Assembly: GCF_016522505.1 (NCBI RefSeq)
Contig: NZ_JAEHOH010000001.1
Location: 248,001-312,000, forward strand
Length of the DNA stretch: 64,000 nt
Origin: Leucobacter chromiisoli
Lineage (GTDB): Bacteria > Actinomycetota > Actinomycetes > Actinomycetales > Microbacteriaceae
Direction of reading: 5' to 3'
Position numbers and translations under genes: made by a program. Within the stretch, counting starts at the first letter, position 1; every line of letters starts with the position of its first letter. Shown in pieces: positions 1 to 7,706 of the stretch. The notes under the pieces were generated by a model that was given only the letters and a program-made list of their open reading frames with translations, was not told where the DNA came from and did no database searches.

Positions 1-2682
1 CTGGCGGTACACCGGGTTGCGCACGGGTGATTCCTGCGGCTCGTAGTGCGCGGGCAGCGGGCCGTCGACGAGGCCCTTCGGCGCGTACAGCCACCCCTTG
101 CCGTCGGACTGCATGATGAAGGGGTCGATGCCCGAGAGCGCCTCCGGGCCGCTGGCGCCGGGAGCCGGGCGGGCGTCGGGGGCGAGATCGGCCGGGAAGT
201 CGGGCACGTCGTCGCCGACCCAGCGCTCGCGATCCCCGTCCCACCACACGTACCTCTTGCGCTCGCTCCAGGGCCGGCCCTCGGGATCCGCCGATGCGCG
301 GTTGTAGAGGATGCGACGGTTCGCCGGCCAGACCCACGCCCAGTCGGGATTGATCTGATCCTGCTCCTCCTTCGCCGGACGCAGCGCCGCGTGGTTGACG
401 CCGTCCGCGTACACGCCGGTGTAGATCCAGCAGCCGCCGTCGGTGGATCCGTCCGCGCGCATCTCGGTGTACGCGGAGAGCGGCTGCCCCGCGCGCTCGC
501 CGGTGAGGTGGCGGCCGTTGATCTCGGCCAGCACGGCCTCGGGCTCGGGGTTGCCGTGGGCGTCGAGCGGGTAGTCCCAGGTCAGGTCGAGCAGCGGGCG
601 ATCCCGCTCGTCGGTCGAATCGGCCAGCTTGGCGCGGATGCGCCTGCCCAGCTCGTAGAAGAAGTCGAGCTCGCTCTGCGCCTGGCCCGGCGGCTGCACC
701 GCCTGGTGCCGCCACTGCACCATCCGCTGCGTCTGCGTGAAGGTGCCCGATTTCTCGACGTGGTTTGCGGCCGGCATGAAGAACACCTCGGTGCCGATGT
801 CCTCCGTCCGCAGCTCGCCCGACTCGATCTCGGGGCCGTCCTTCCACCACGTCGCCGTCTCGATGAGCGCGAAGTCGCGCACGACGAGCCACTTCAGGCG
901 GGACATGCCCAGGCGCTGCATGCGCCCGTGCGCCGAGCCGACGGCCGGGTTCTGCCCGAAGACGAAGTAGCCGTCGACCTCGTCGTCGAGCATGCGGGCG
1001 ACCGTCTGATAGGTGCCGTGCGGCCCGTTGAGGCGCGGCAGGTAGTCGTACGCCCAGTCGTTGTCCTCGCGGGCGGCATCGCCCCACCACGCCTTCAGCA
1101 GGCTGACGGTGTAGGCGTCGGCGTGCCCCCAGTACCCCTTCTGCCCGGGCGAGACGATGCCGCCCAGGTAGTCCTCGAGCGTCTCCGCCGCCACCGTCGG
1201 CATCGGCAGGTAGCCGGGCAGCAGGTTGAAGAGCGTGGGGATGTCGGTGGAGCCCTGGATGCTGGCGTGCCCGCGCAGGGCCATGATGCCGCCGCCGGGC
1301 CGGCCCATGTTGCCGAGCAGCAGCTGCAGGATCGATGCCGTGCGGATGAACTGTGCGCCCATCGTGTGCTGGGTCCAGCCGACGGCGTAGGCGAAGCAGG
1401 TGGTGCGCTCGCGCCCCGAGTTCTCGGTGACGGAGCGCGCCAGGTACGCGAAGTCCTCCTCCGAGATGCCGCACGTCTCGCGCACCATCTCGGGGGTGTA
1501 GCGCGAGAAGTGGCGCTTCAGGATCTGGAATACGGTGTGCGGATCCTGCAGCGTCTCATCGCGCACGTAGCCGCTGCTGACCGCGGGTCCGCCGCTGCCG
1601 TACTGGTGGCCCGAGCCCCGCACCTCCTGGAGGGAGTCCGCGCCGTCCCGGCCCGACTCCTCCTGATCCGTGCGCTTGTACGCCCAGCTCGACGGGTCGT
1701 AGGTGCCGGTCTCGGCGTCGTAGCCCGAGAACAGCCCGTCGAGATCTTCCGTGTCGCGGAACTCCTCGCTCACGATCGTCGCCGCGTTCGTGTAGGCGAG
1801 CACGTACTCCTTGAACCACAGATCGTTGGCGATCACGTGGTTGATGAGCGCGCCGAGCAGCACGATGTCGGAGCCGGCCCGGATCGGGACGTGCTTGTCG
1901 GCCACGGCGGACGTCCGCGTGAAGCGGGGGTCGACGTGGATGATCCGCGCGCCCCGCGCCTTCGCCTCCGTCACCCACTGGTACCCGACGGGATGGCACT
2001 CCGCCATGTTGGATCCCTGGATGACGATGCAATCCGCATTGGCCATGTCCTGCAGCGTCTGCGTGGCTCCGCCGCGTCCGAACGAGGCTCCCAGACTGGG
2101 AACCGTGGCGGAGTGTCAGATGCGGGCCTGGTTCTCGATCTGGATCGCTCCGGCAGCCGTGAACAGCTTCTTGATGAGGTAGTTCTCCTCGTTGTCGAGC
2201 GTGGCGCCGCCGAGGGCCGCGATGCCCATGGTGCGGCGCAGCGGCCGCCCGTGCTCGTCGGCGTCCTCCCACCAGCGCCTGCGCGACTCGATGAAGCGAT
2301 CGGCGATCATGTCGGTCGCCTCGTCCAGCGAGAGCCTCCGCCAGTCGGTGGCGTGGGGCGCGCGGTAGAGGATCTCGGTCTGCCGGCTCGCCGAGTTGAC
2401 CAGCTGCTCGCTCGCCGAGCCCTTCGGGCAGAGGCGACCGCGGGAGATCGGGGAGTCGGGATCGCCCTCGATCTGCACGACGCGCTCGTCCTTCACGAAG
2501 ACCTTCTGGCCGCAGCCCACCGCGCAGTAGGGGCAGACGCTCTGCACGACGCGGTCGGCGGTCGAGGTGCGCGGCGCGATCTCGCGGGTTCTGCGCGACA
2601 TGACGGCCTCGCCCCGCCCGAGCTTGTCGGGCGAGCTGAACTGCCGGAACACCGGCCACTCGAGGGGGCTGAACCGCGCCAT
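1..2682 (-). CDS. fdhA: Selenocysteine-containing formate dehydrogenase, alpha (molybdopterin) subunit, partial
   Basis: Catalytic subunit that oxidises formate to CO2 at a bis-molybdopterin guanine dinucleotide centre. The N-terminus carries the 4Fe-4S motif CPYCAVGC with the fourth Cys in RLCPKG. The frame meets one UGA at residue 189 (2116-2118) and then continues without another stop to the window edge. The codon is preceded by IENQARI and followed by HSATVPSLGASFGRG, matching the Sec site of FDH-N/FDH-H, so it is read as selenocysteine. Further family landmarks are CIVIQGSNMAECHPVG, GWTQHTMGAQFIRT and, near the edge, HYEPQESPVRNP. At least 894 codons are visible; the C-terminus lies outside the window. 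The ATG at 2682 sits 9 bases after the fdhD stop, so the two form an operon. Annotation pipelines may split the gene at the UGA. Confidence 0.95.
2086..2118 (-). promoter_or_regulatory. UGA selenocysteine codon with SECIS-like hairpin
   Basis: The UGA occupies 2118-2116 on the minus strand. Eleven bases later an 8-bp stem (2104-2097 with 2093-2086, one G-U pair) closes a GUC loop. Distance, stem size and a GU in the loop resemble the bacterial SECIS of E. coli fdhF, which recruits SelB. SelA, SelB, SelD and tRNA-Sec are not in this window and must be encoded elsewhere if the site is used. Confidence 0.85.
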
Positions 2683-2691
2683 GCCCCCACC

Positions 2692-3555
2692 CTAGCGGAT
2701 GGGCGCGGCGGCGTCACCGAGGCCCGCGTCGACGACGCGGTCGGGCCGGCTGTAGACCACCATGGAGCGTCCCCGGAGGAAGCCGACGAGCGTGAGCCCC
2801 GCCTCGTCGGCGAGGTCGGCGGCGAGCGAGGAGGGCGCCGACACGGCCGCGAGCATCGGGATCCCGGCCATGAGCGCCTTCTGCGTCAGCTCGAAGCTCG
2901 CCCGCCCCGAGACCATGAGCACGCAGCCGCGCGCGGGGAACCTGCCGTTCATCAGCGCCCAGCCGACGACCTTGTCGACGGCGTTGTGCCGCCCGACGTC
3001 CTCGCGCAGCACGAGCATCTCGCCCGTGCGCCCGTCGAAGAGCGCGGCCGCGTGCAGGCCCCCGGTGCGCTCGAAGACGTCCTGCCCCGCGCGCAGCGCC
3101 TCGGGGAGGCCCACCAGGGTCTCCGCGTCGATCACGAGGTCGTCGGCCGCGACTTCGAAGCTCGACGAGGTGCGCACGGCGTCGATGCTCGCCTTGCCGC
3201 ACAGCCCGCACGAGCTCGTCGTGAAGAAGCTGCGCTCGAGGCTCGGGTCGGGCGGGGCGACGCCGGGGGCGAGCGTCACGTCGAGCACGTTGTAGGTGTT
3301 CGCGCCGTCGGCGTCCGCACCGGAGCAGTACCTCGCGGTGGCGAAGTCGTCGGAGGCGCGCACGACCCCCTCCGAGGCGAGGAAGCCGGCGGCGAGCTCG
3401 AAGTCGCTGCCCGGCGTGCGCATCGTGACGGCGAGGGGTCGCCCGAGCACCCGGATCTCGAGCGGCTCCTCGACCGCGAGCTGATCCGGACGCGACGTTC
3501 TCCGCTCGCCCGCGGTCAGGCGGGTGACGCGGCGGCGGGCGGCGATTCGTGACAC
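2692..3555 (-). CDS. fdhD: Formate dehydrogenase accessory sulfurtransferase FdhD
   Basis: FdhD passes sulfur from a cysteine desulfurase to the molybdenum cofactor of formate dehydrogenase. The family hallmark [12 protein letters not shown] holds the two reactive cysteines. Later blocks [13 protein letters not shown] and [13 protein letters not shown] are also typical. I place the start at the GTG of 3555, giving 287 aa, because sequence upstream has no FdhD character. A strong AAGGAGG directly abuts that GTG, which is unusually close, so the exact start is uncertain. The gene lies immediately upstream of fdhA and in the same direction, and diverges from moeA about 87 bases away, so cofactor maturation and enzyme are clustered. 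Confidence 0.93.
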   Translation of the reverse strand: MSRIAARRRVTRLTAGERRTSRPDQLAVEEPLEIRVLGRPLAVTMRTPGSDFELAAGFLASEGVVRASDDFATARYCSGADADGANTYNVLDVTLAPGVAPPDPSLERSFFTTSSCGLCGKASIDAVRTSSSFEVAADDLVIDAETLVGLPEALRAGQDVFERTGGLHAAALFDGRTGEMLVLREDVGRHNAVDKVVGWALMNGRFPARGCVLMVSGRASFELTQKALMAGIPMLAAVSAPSSLAADLADEAGLTLVGFLRGRSMVVYSRPDRVVDAGLGDAAAPIR

Positions 3556-3642
3556 CCTCCTTGGATAGCATCGAACGAGACCCCGGGCAAGCCGCGGCGC
3601 CGTCCGGCGGAGCCGCGCGAATCCGATCGAGAGGCGGTGGCC

Positions 3643-4923
3643 GTGACCCCGGAAGAGCACCTGAGCTGGATCCTCGAGCGCGTCGCCCCGACCCCGGAGA
3701 TCGAGTGCGATCTGCGAGCGCCCGAGGCGCTCGGCGCGACGGTGTCGCGCGATGTCCGGGCGCGGTACGACCTGCCGCTCTGGGACAACTCGGCGATGGA
3801 CGGCTACGCCGTGCGCGCCGCCGACGTCGCCGGGGCGAGCACGGAGACGCCCCGCGTGCTCCGCGTCGTCGGCGAGGTCGCAGCCGGGAGCGCCGAGGAT
3901 CCCCGGATCGAGCCGGGCGCGGCGGTGCGCATCATGACGGGGGCGCCGCTGCCCGGCGACGCCGACGCCGTGGTGCCCGTCGAGCGGACGCGGGTGGACG
4001 GGGCGCGCGACCCCTCAGGGGCCGCTGCCGGGCGGTCGGGCGGGGATCCCCACCCCTGGGCCGAGTCCTCGGTCGCCGTGCTCGCGGCGGCGCCCCGCGG
4101 GGCGAACGTGCGCCGCCGCGGCGAGGACGTGCCCGCCGGGACGGTGCTCGCCCTGCCGGGACAGGAGCTCACCGCCGCGCGCATCGCCGCGCTCGCCGCC
4201 GCGGGCGTGCAGCGGGTGAGCGTGCACCGGCCCCCGCGCGTCGCCGTGCTCACGACGGGCTCGGAGCTGCGGACGGGCGACGGGCCGCTCGTCCGGGGCC
4301 AGATCCCCGAGTCGAACTCCCTGCTCATCGCGGGGCTGCTGCGCGAGAGCGGGGTCGCGGCGGTCGAGACCGTGCGCTGCCCCGACGACGTCGCCGCCCT
4401 GCGCGAGCGGCTCGACGACCTCGCGCGGCGGTGCGACGCGGTCGTGACGACGGGCGGCATCGGACCGGGCAGGCACGACATCGTGCGCGTCGCGCTCGCG
4501 GACGAGCCGGGCGTGCGGCAGGTGGCAGTGGCGGTGCGACCGGGACGGCCGCAGGGCGCCGGCCGCCTCTCGGGCGGGGCCCTCCTCCTCGCGCTGCCGG
4601 GCAACCCCGTGAGCGCGGCCGTGGGCTTCGAGCTCTTCGTGCGCCCCGCGATCCTCGCGATGCAGGGCCGGGAGCGTCTGCAGCGCACGCGCGTGCGGGC
4701 GATCGCCGCCGCGGCCTGGCGCGGGGCCCCGGGTCGGCTGCAGGTGCTCCCCGTGCGGGTGTTCGAGGATCCCGAGCTGCGCTGCGCACCCGTCGTGGAC
4801 CCGCGCGGCGTCTCGCACGCCGTCGGCGGACACGGCGCGGCCGACGGCTACGCGCTCGTGGACGCCGAGCGCGGCGACGTCGCGGCCGGGGAGACCGTCA
4901 CGGTGATGCTGGTGACGCGATGA
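3643..4923 (+). CDS. moeA: Molybdopterin molybdenumtransferase MoeA
   Basis: MoeA inserts molybdate into adenylated molybdopterin in the cytoplasm. Visible family motifs are [10 protein letters not shown] (about residues 47-56), [18 protein letters not shown] and the C-terminal [15 protein letters not shown]. The usual GGVSxGxxD loop reads GGIGPGRHD here, a departure from the common form. I chose the GTG at 3643 because AGAGG (3630-3634) lies 8 bases upstream; a GTG at 3637 is the alternative. The length of 426 aa is normal. It overlaps mobA by an ATGA, so the pair is probably translationally coupled, and it supplies cofactor for the neighbouring formate dehydrogenase. Confidence 0.93.
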   Translation: MTPEEHLSWILERVAPTPEIECDLRAPEALGATVSRDVRARYDLPLWDNSAMDGYAVRAADVAGASTETPRVLRVVGEVAAGSAEDPRIEPGAAVRIMTGAPLPGDADAVVPVERTRVDGARDPSGAAAGRSGGDPHPWAESSVAVLAAAPRGANVRRRGEDVPAGTVLALPGQELTAARIAALAAAGVQRVSVHRPPRVAVLTTGSELRTGDGPLVRGQIPESNSLLIAGLLRESGVAAVETVRCPDDVAALRERLDDLARRCDAVVTTGGIGPGRHDIVRVALADEPGVRQVAVAVRPGRPQGAGRLSGGALLLALPGNPVSAAVGFELFVRPAILAMQGRERLQRTRVRAIAAAAWRGAPGRLQVLPVRVFEDPELRCAPVVDPRGVSHAVGGHGAADGYALVDAERGDVAAGETVTVMLVTR

Positions 4924-5633
4924 GCGGCGGCGGCACCCGGGCGACCGACGGCTCCGAGGCCGCGGTCGTCGAAGCCGCGGTCTTCGAGTCAGTGGTGCTC
5001 GCCGGCGGCCGCGGCAGCCGCCTCGGCGGCGTGGACAAGGCCGCGGTCCTGCTGCGGGAGACCCGGCTCGTCGACCGCGTGCTCGCGGCCGCCCGCGCCG
5101 CCGGGGCGCGCCGCTGCGTCGTCGTCGGGCCGGAGAGCGCCGGCGAGCTCGCCGACGCGGTGGTGCGCGAGGATCCGCCGTTCGCGGGGCCGCTCGCGGC
5201 GCTCGCCGCCGGGCTCGCCGCCGTGCGCGAGGAGTGGGTGCTGCTGCTGCCCTGCGACCTCGAGCACCCCGGCCCCGTCTGCGCGGCGCTGACCGGCGCG
5301 CTCCCCGCCCGGGGCCCCGACGGGATCCGCCTGCTCGACACGGCAGGGCGGCCCCAGTGGCTCGCCGGCGTCTACCGCGCGAGCGCGCTGCGCGCGGGCA
5401 TCGATGCGCTCGGCGGGCGAACCGCCGACCGTCCGCTGCGCCTGGCCTTCGCCGCGGCGCGGGTGCGCGAGGTGCGGGCGCCCGAGGGCGCGACGGCCGA
5501 CATCGACACCGCGGAGGATCTCGAGCGCGCCCGCCGGGAGCGGCATCGAGACGCTTCGGCGTCGCTCCCGGACGGGGCCGACGACGCCGGGCCCCGCCAT
5601 ACTGTGACCGACGATCGAGGAGATCCGCGATGA
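4920..5633 (+). CDS. mobA: Molybdenum cofactor guanylyltransferase MobA-like protein
   Basis: The product is predicted to add GMP to the molybdenum cofactor, making the MGD form used by formate dehydrogenase. The N-terminal nucleotide-binding signature LAGGRGSRLGGVDKA (about residues 25-39) and the central metal-binding PCDLEHPG match the MobA/NTP-transferase fold. Length is 237 aa, with an extra hydrophilic tail of about 30 residues. It starts inside the moeA stop (ATGA, 4920-4923) and ends inside the start of the next gene (ATGA, 5630-5633), so moeA-mobA-DUF6457 form one tightly coupled operon. A CTP/UTP transferase role for another cofactor is less likely given the context. Confidence 0.88.
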   Translation: MSGGGTRATDGSEAAVVEAAVFESVVLAGGRGSRLGGVDKAAVLLRETRLVDRVLAAARAAGARRCVVVGPESAGELADAVVREDPPFAGPLAALAAGLAAVREEWVLLLPCDLEHPGPVCAALTGALPARGPDGIRLLDTAGRPQWLAGVYRASALRAGIDALGGRTADRPLRLAFAAARVREVRAPEGATADIDTAEDLERARRERHRDASASLPDGADDAGPRHTVTDDRGDPR

Positions 5634-5971
5634 GCACCAACCCCAACCCCAACCCCAACCCCAACCACCTTCCCCCCGAGGCGCTCGACGCGTGGCTCGC
5701 CGCGGCCGCGGCCGAGCTCGGCCTCGACGCGGGCGACGTCAGGATCGGCACCGTGCTCGACGTGGCGCGCGACGTCGCCCACGGCGTCGCGCGCCCGGCT
5801 GCGCCGCTCAGCACGTTCCTGCTCGGCGTCGCCGTCGGCAGAGCGGCAGCCGCGAGCGCCGATGGCGCGGGAGGGGGCGCAGGCGGCCTCGAGCGGGATC
5901 CCGAGACCGTGCTCGCCGAGCAGGCGCGGCGCCTCGTCGAGCTCGCCGCCCGGTGGGATCCGGCGGCCTAG
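5630..5971 (+). CDS. DUF6457 family small protein with Asn-Pro repeat at the N-terminus
   Basis: A 113-aa protein whose body (HLPPEALDAWLAAAAAELGL onward) matches the short actinobacterial DUF6457 family often found beside mobA or fdhD. The function is unknown; a role in molybdenum cofactor or formate dehydrogenase maturation is inferred only from position. It has no signal peptide or membrane segment. Residues 4-12 are a run of Asn-Pro dipeptides encoded by a perfect AACCCC hexamer repeat, so gain or loss of units would keep the frame. It overlaps mobA by ATGA. Its TAG stop shares the palindrome CTAG with the stop of the convergent gene. Confidence 0.75.
   Translation: MSTNPNPNPNPNHLPPEALDAWLAAAAAELGLDAGDVRIGTVLDVARDVAHGVARPAAPLSTFLLGVAVGRAAAASADGAGGGAGGLERDPETVLAEQARRLVELAARWDPAA
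5639..5666 (+). repeat. AACCCC hexanucleotide microsatellite in a start region
   Basis: Four perfect AACCCC units plus AACC lie directly behind the ATG AGC ACC start of the DUF6457 gene. The template strand reads as repeated GGGGTT, a potential G-quadruplex. Each unit adds Asn-Pro, so copy-number change is in frame. Confidence 0.9.
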
Positions 5972-6669
5972 TCGGCTCGGCGCGTCGCCAGGTGATCCGG
6001 GATCTCCGCGACCGACCCCAGCACGGTGCACGGCAGGCCCGAGAACGCGTCGGCGCCGAGCTTTCCCGTCAGCACCCCGACGGTGATCCCGGCTCCCGAG
6101 TGCACCCCCGCACGCACGTCGACGACGGTGTCGCCGGCCACGAGCACGCTCGCGACGTCGAGCACGCCCGTCGCCTCCATCGCGCGGTGGATCATGTACG
6201 GAGCCGGCCGGCCCTGCGCCACCTCGTCGCCGCAGACGAGCGCGTCGACGGTGCAGACGGCCCCCTCGTCCGCCACCCGCCACCCCAGCCGGTCCAGGAT
6301 CGCCGTCGCCACGTCGCGGGAGAACCCGGTCGTGAGCGCGACGCGGATCCCCGAGGCGCGCAGCCGAGCGATCGCCTCGGGAACGCCGGCGACGGCGACC
6401 GGCGGCTCGGCGGCGTAGAGCTCGTGCAGGATCGTCTGGAAGCGCTCGAAGGCCGCATCGACCTTGTCGGCCGGCGCCCCGGGATCGCCGCCGCCCAGCT
6501 CGATGAGGGCGGTGATCGCGGCCCGCTTCTCGGTGCCCATCCACGCCTGCAGATCCTGCTCGGCGACCGGCACCCCCGTCTCGACGACGGCGCGCTCGAG
6601 AGCGCGGTAGACCGCTCCCCGGTCGTCGATGGTGGTGCCTGCCATGTCGAAGGCTGCGAGCGCGATCAC
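5968..6669 (-). CDS. PhnX-like phosphonatase-family HAD hydrolase (TIGR03351 type)
   Basis: A cytoplasmic HAD-superfamily hydrolase of 233 aa related to phosphonoacetaldehyde hydrolase. Motif I is FDMAGTTIDD with nucleophile Asp8. Motif II is LTTGF, the Lys of motif III lies near GRPAPYM, and motif IV is GDTVVDVRAG. Lys48 in MGTEKRAAI aligns with the cap-domain Lys that forms the Schiff base in PhnX, so cleavage of a phosphonoaldehyde C-P bond is plausible. The GTG start at 6669 has AAGGAG 5 bases upstream. It lies downstream of the GntR gene on the same strand, beside phosphonate transport genes. Its stop overlaps the opposing stop at CTAG. The true substrate in the TIGR03351 family is not settled. 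Confidence 0.85.
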   Translation of the reverse strand: MIALAAFDMAGTTIDDRGAVYRALERAVVETGVPVAEQDLQAWMGTEKRAAITALIELGGGDPGAPADKVDAAFERFQTILHELYAAEPPVAVAGVPEAIARLRASGIRVALTTGFSRDVATAILDRLGWRVADEGAVCTVDALVCGDEVAQGRPAPYMIHRAMEATGVLDVASVLVAGDTVVDVRAGVHSGAGITVGVLTGKLGADAFSGLPCTVLGSVAEIPDHLATRRAD

Positions 6670-6720
6670 GGTGTCTCCTTGGGGGTCGAGGGTCAGGGTC
6701 GAGGGTCTGGGGCCGAAGTC

Positions 6721-6772
6721 GGGCCAGGGCCAGGGCCAGGGCCAGGGGCAGGGGCAGGGGGCGGGGGAGAAC
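6721..6772 (+). repeat. GGGCCA / GGGGCA tandem repeat, G-quadruplex-like
   Basis: Four GGGCCA units (6721-6744), two GGGGCA units (6745-6756) and further G runs lie between the GntR gene and the phosphonatase-like gene. The consecutive runs GGGG-CA-GGGG-CA-GGGGG-C-GGGGG fit a G-quadruplex pattern on the plus strand, which is the template for the flanking minus-strand genes. Confidence 0.8.
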
Positions 6773-6796
6773 CCGAGCCGGGCGCGCCCCCGGCCT

Positions 6797-7543
6797 TCAC
6801 GCCGGCTCGCGGGTGAGCGGGATGCGGTGCTCGGCCGTGTTCTCGATGACGAAGGTCGTCATGCTCGGCAGGTAGCGGTCGTCGGCCGACTCGATGACCC
6901 CGCCGTGTTCGTCGCGGGTGACGCGGCGGGCGCGCAGCAGCGGGCTGCCGGCGGCGACTCCGAGCCACTCGGCGTCGAGGGGGTGCGCCGCCACCGCGTC
7001 GATGACGTGCCTGGCGCGCACGGGCGCGATGTGCAGCGCGAGCAGCGTCTGGTAGATGCTGCCGCCGTCGAGGTCGGCCGCGAGCAGGTGCCTGCCGACC
7101 CAGAACGGGTGCACCGATCGCTCGATCATGGCGGGCTCGCCGTCGAGCAGGCGGAGCCGGATCACCTCGACCACGGCCTCGTCGGGCGCGATCCCGAGCT
7201 CGCGCGCGATCTCCTCGGTCGCGGGGCGGCGGGAGGCCTCGATCACGCGCTGCCCGGGGGAGCGGTCGATGCTGCGCGCCCACTCCGTGAAGGAGAGGAA
7301 CGTGTCGAAGGACTGCGCGGGCACGGTGCGCTGCACGCGGGGCGGGGCGCCGCGGCCGCCGACGATCATGCCCTCCGCCCGGAGGCTGGCGAGCGCCTGC
7401 CGAACGGGGCCGCGCGAGGTGCCGAACTCGGCGACGAGCGACTTCTCGCTCGGCACCCGGTCGCCCTCCTTCCAGGCGCCGCTGCGGATGCGCTGGATCA
7501 TCGCATCGTACAGCTGCGTGTGCAGTGGCAGGTTCTGGCTCAT
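6797..7543 (-). CDS. GntR/HutC-family transcriptional regulator with UTRA domain
   Basis: A DNA-binding repressor-type protein of 248 aa. Residues about 8-75 form the GntR winged helix-turn-helix (PLHTQLYDAMIQRI, VPSEKSLVAEFGTSRGPVRQ). Residues about 90-245 form a UTRA ligand-binding domain of the HutC/PhnF type (VVEVIRLRLLDGEPAMIERS). I prefer the ATG at 7543; a GTG two codons earlier (7549) is possible. Divergent from it lie the oxidoreductase and phosphonate transport genes; downstream lies the PhnX-like gene. It probably controls both units through the two palindromes at 7557-7574 and 7668-7685 and responds to a phosphonate or its breakdown product. The ligand is inferred from context only. 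Confidence 0.88.
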   Translation of the reverse strand: MSQNLPLHTQLYDAMIQRIRSGAWKEGDRVPSEKSLVAEFGTSRGPVRQALASLRAEGMIVGGRGAPPRVQRTVPAQSFDTFLSFTEWARSIDRSPGQRVIEASRRPATEEIARELGIAPDEAVVEVIRLRLLDGEPAMIERSVHPFWVGRHLLAADLDGGSIYQTLLALHIAPVRARHVIDAVAAHPLDAEWLGVAAGSPLLRARRVTRDEHGGVIESADDRYLPSMTTFVIENTAEHRIPLTREPA

Positions 7544-7556
7544 GCTCACAGACTAC

Positions 7557-7574
7557 AAGTTGTCATGACTTCTT
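7557..7574. promoter_or_regulatory. Probable GntR operator, copy 1
   Basis: Interrupted palindrome AAG-TT-GTCATGAC-TT-CTT. An identical 18-base copy lies 111 bases away at 7668-7685. This copy is 13 bases upstream of the GntR start codon, the usual place for an autoregulatory operator. Confidence 0.75.
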
Positions 7575-7585
7575 TCGGTGACGAT

Positions 7586-7645
7586 CGGGTGAACGAGATG
7601 AACACCCGGTAACGTGAACGCGCCCAACTGCCGCTTCACGTGAAC
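7586..7645. promoter_or_regulatory. GTGAAC repeats and palindromes in the divergent phosphonate promoter
   Basis: GTGAAC occurs at 7589, 7614 and 7640, spaced 25-26 bases, with a related ATGAAC at 7598. CGGGTG (7586-7591) and CACCCG (7603-7608) form an inverted repeat, and TTCACGTGAA (7635-7644) is a perfect palindrome. Read on the minus strand these are GTTCA words, as in actinobacterial PhoP boxes, although the spacing is not the usual 11 bases. Phosphate control is only an inference. Confidence 0.45.
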
Positions 7646-7667
7646 ACTGCCCGAACAGGCCGCAGCG

Positions 7668-7685
7668 AAGTTGTCATGACTTCTT
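7668..7685. promoter_or_regulatory. Probable GntR operator, copy 2
   Basis: Exact repeat of the 18-base palindrome at 7557-7574, ending 21 bases before the ATG of the divergent oxidoreductase gene. Two operators at the two ends of the intergenic region suggest coordinate repression of both directions. Confidence 0.75.
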
Positions 7686-7706
7686 TCATCGACGCATGCT
7701 GGAGCC

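Noticed and set aside
2116-2118. Nonsense mutation or frameshift breaking fdhA
   Set aside because: The stop is TGA at the known Sec position, the downstream protein is intact and in frame, and a SECIS-like hairpin follows.
46-3552. Very long plus-strand open frame over the formate dehydrogenase region
   Set aside because: It is the exact antisense of fdhA and fdhD. Its product is Arg/Val/Glu low-complexity sequence with no domain, typical of high-GC shadows.
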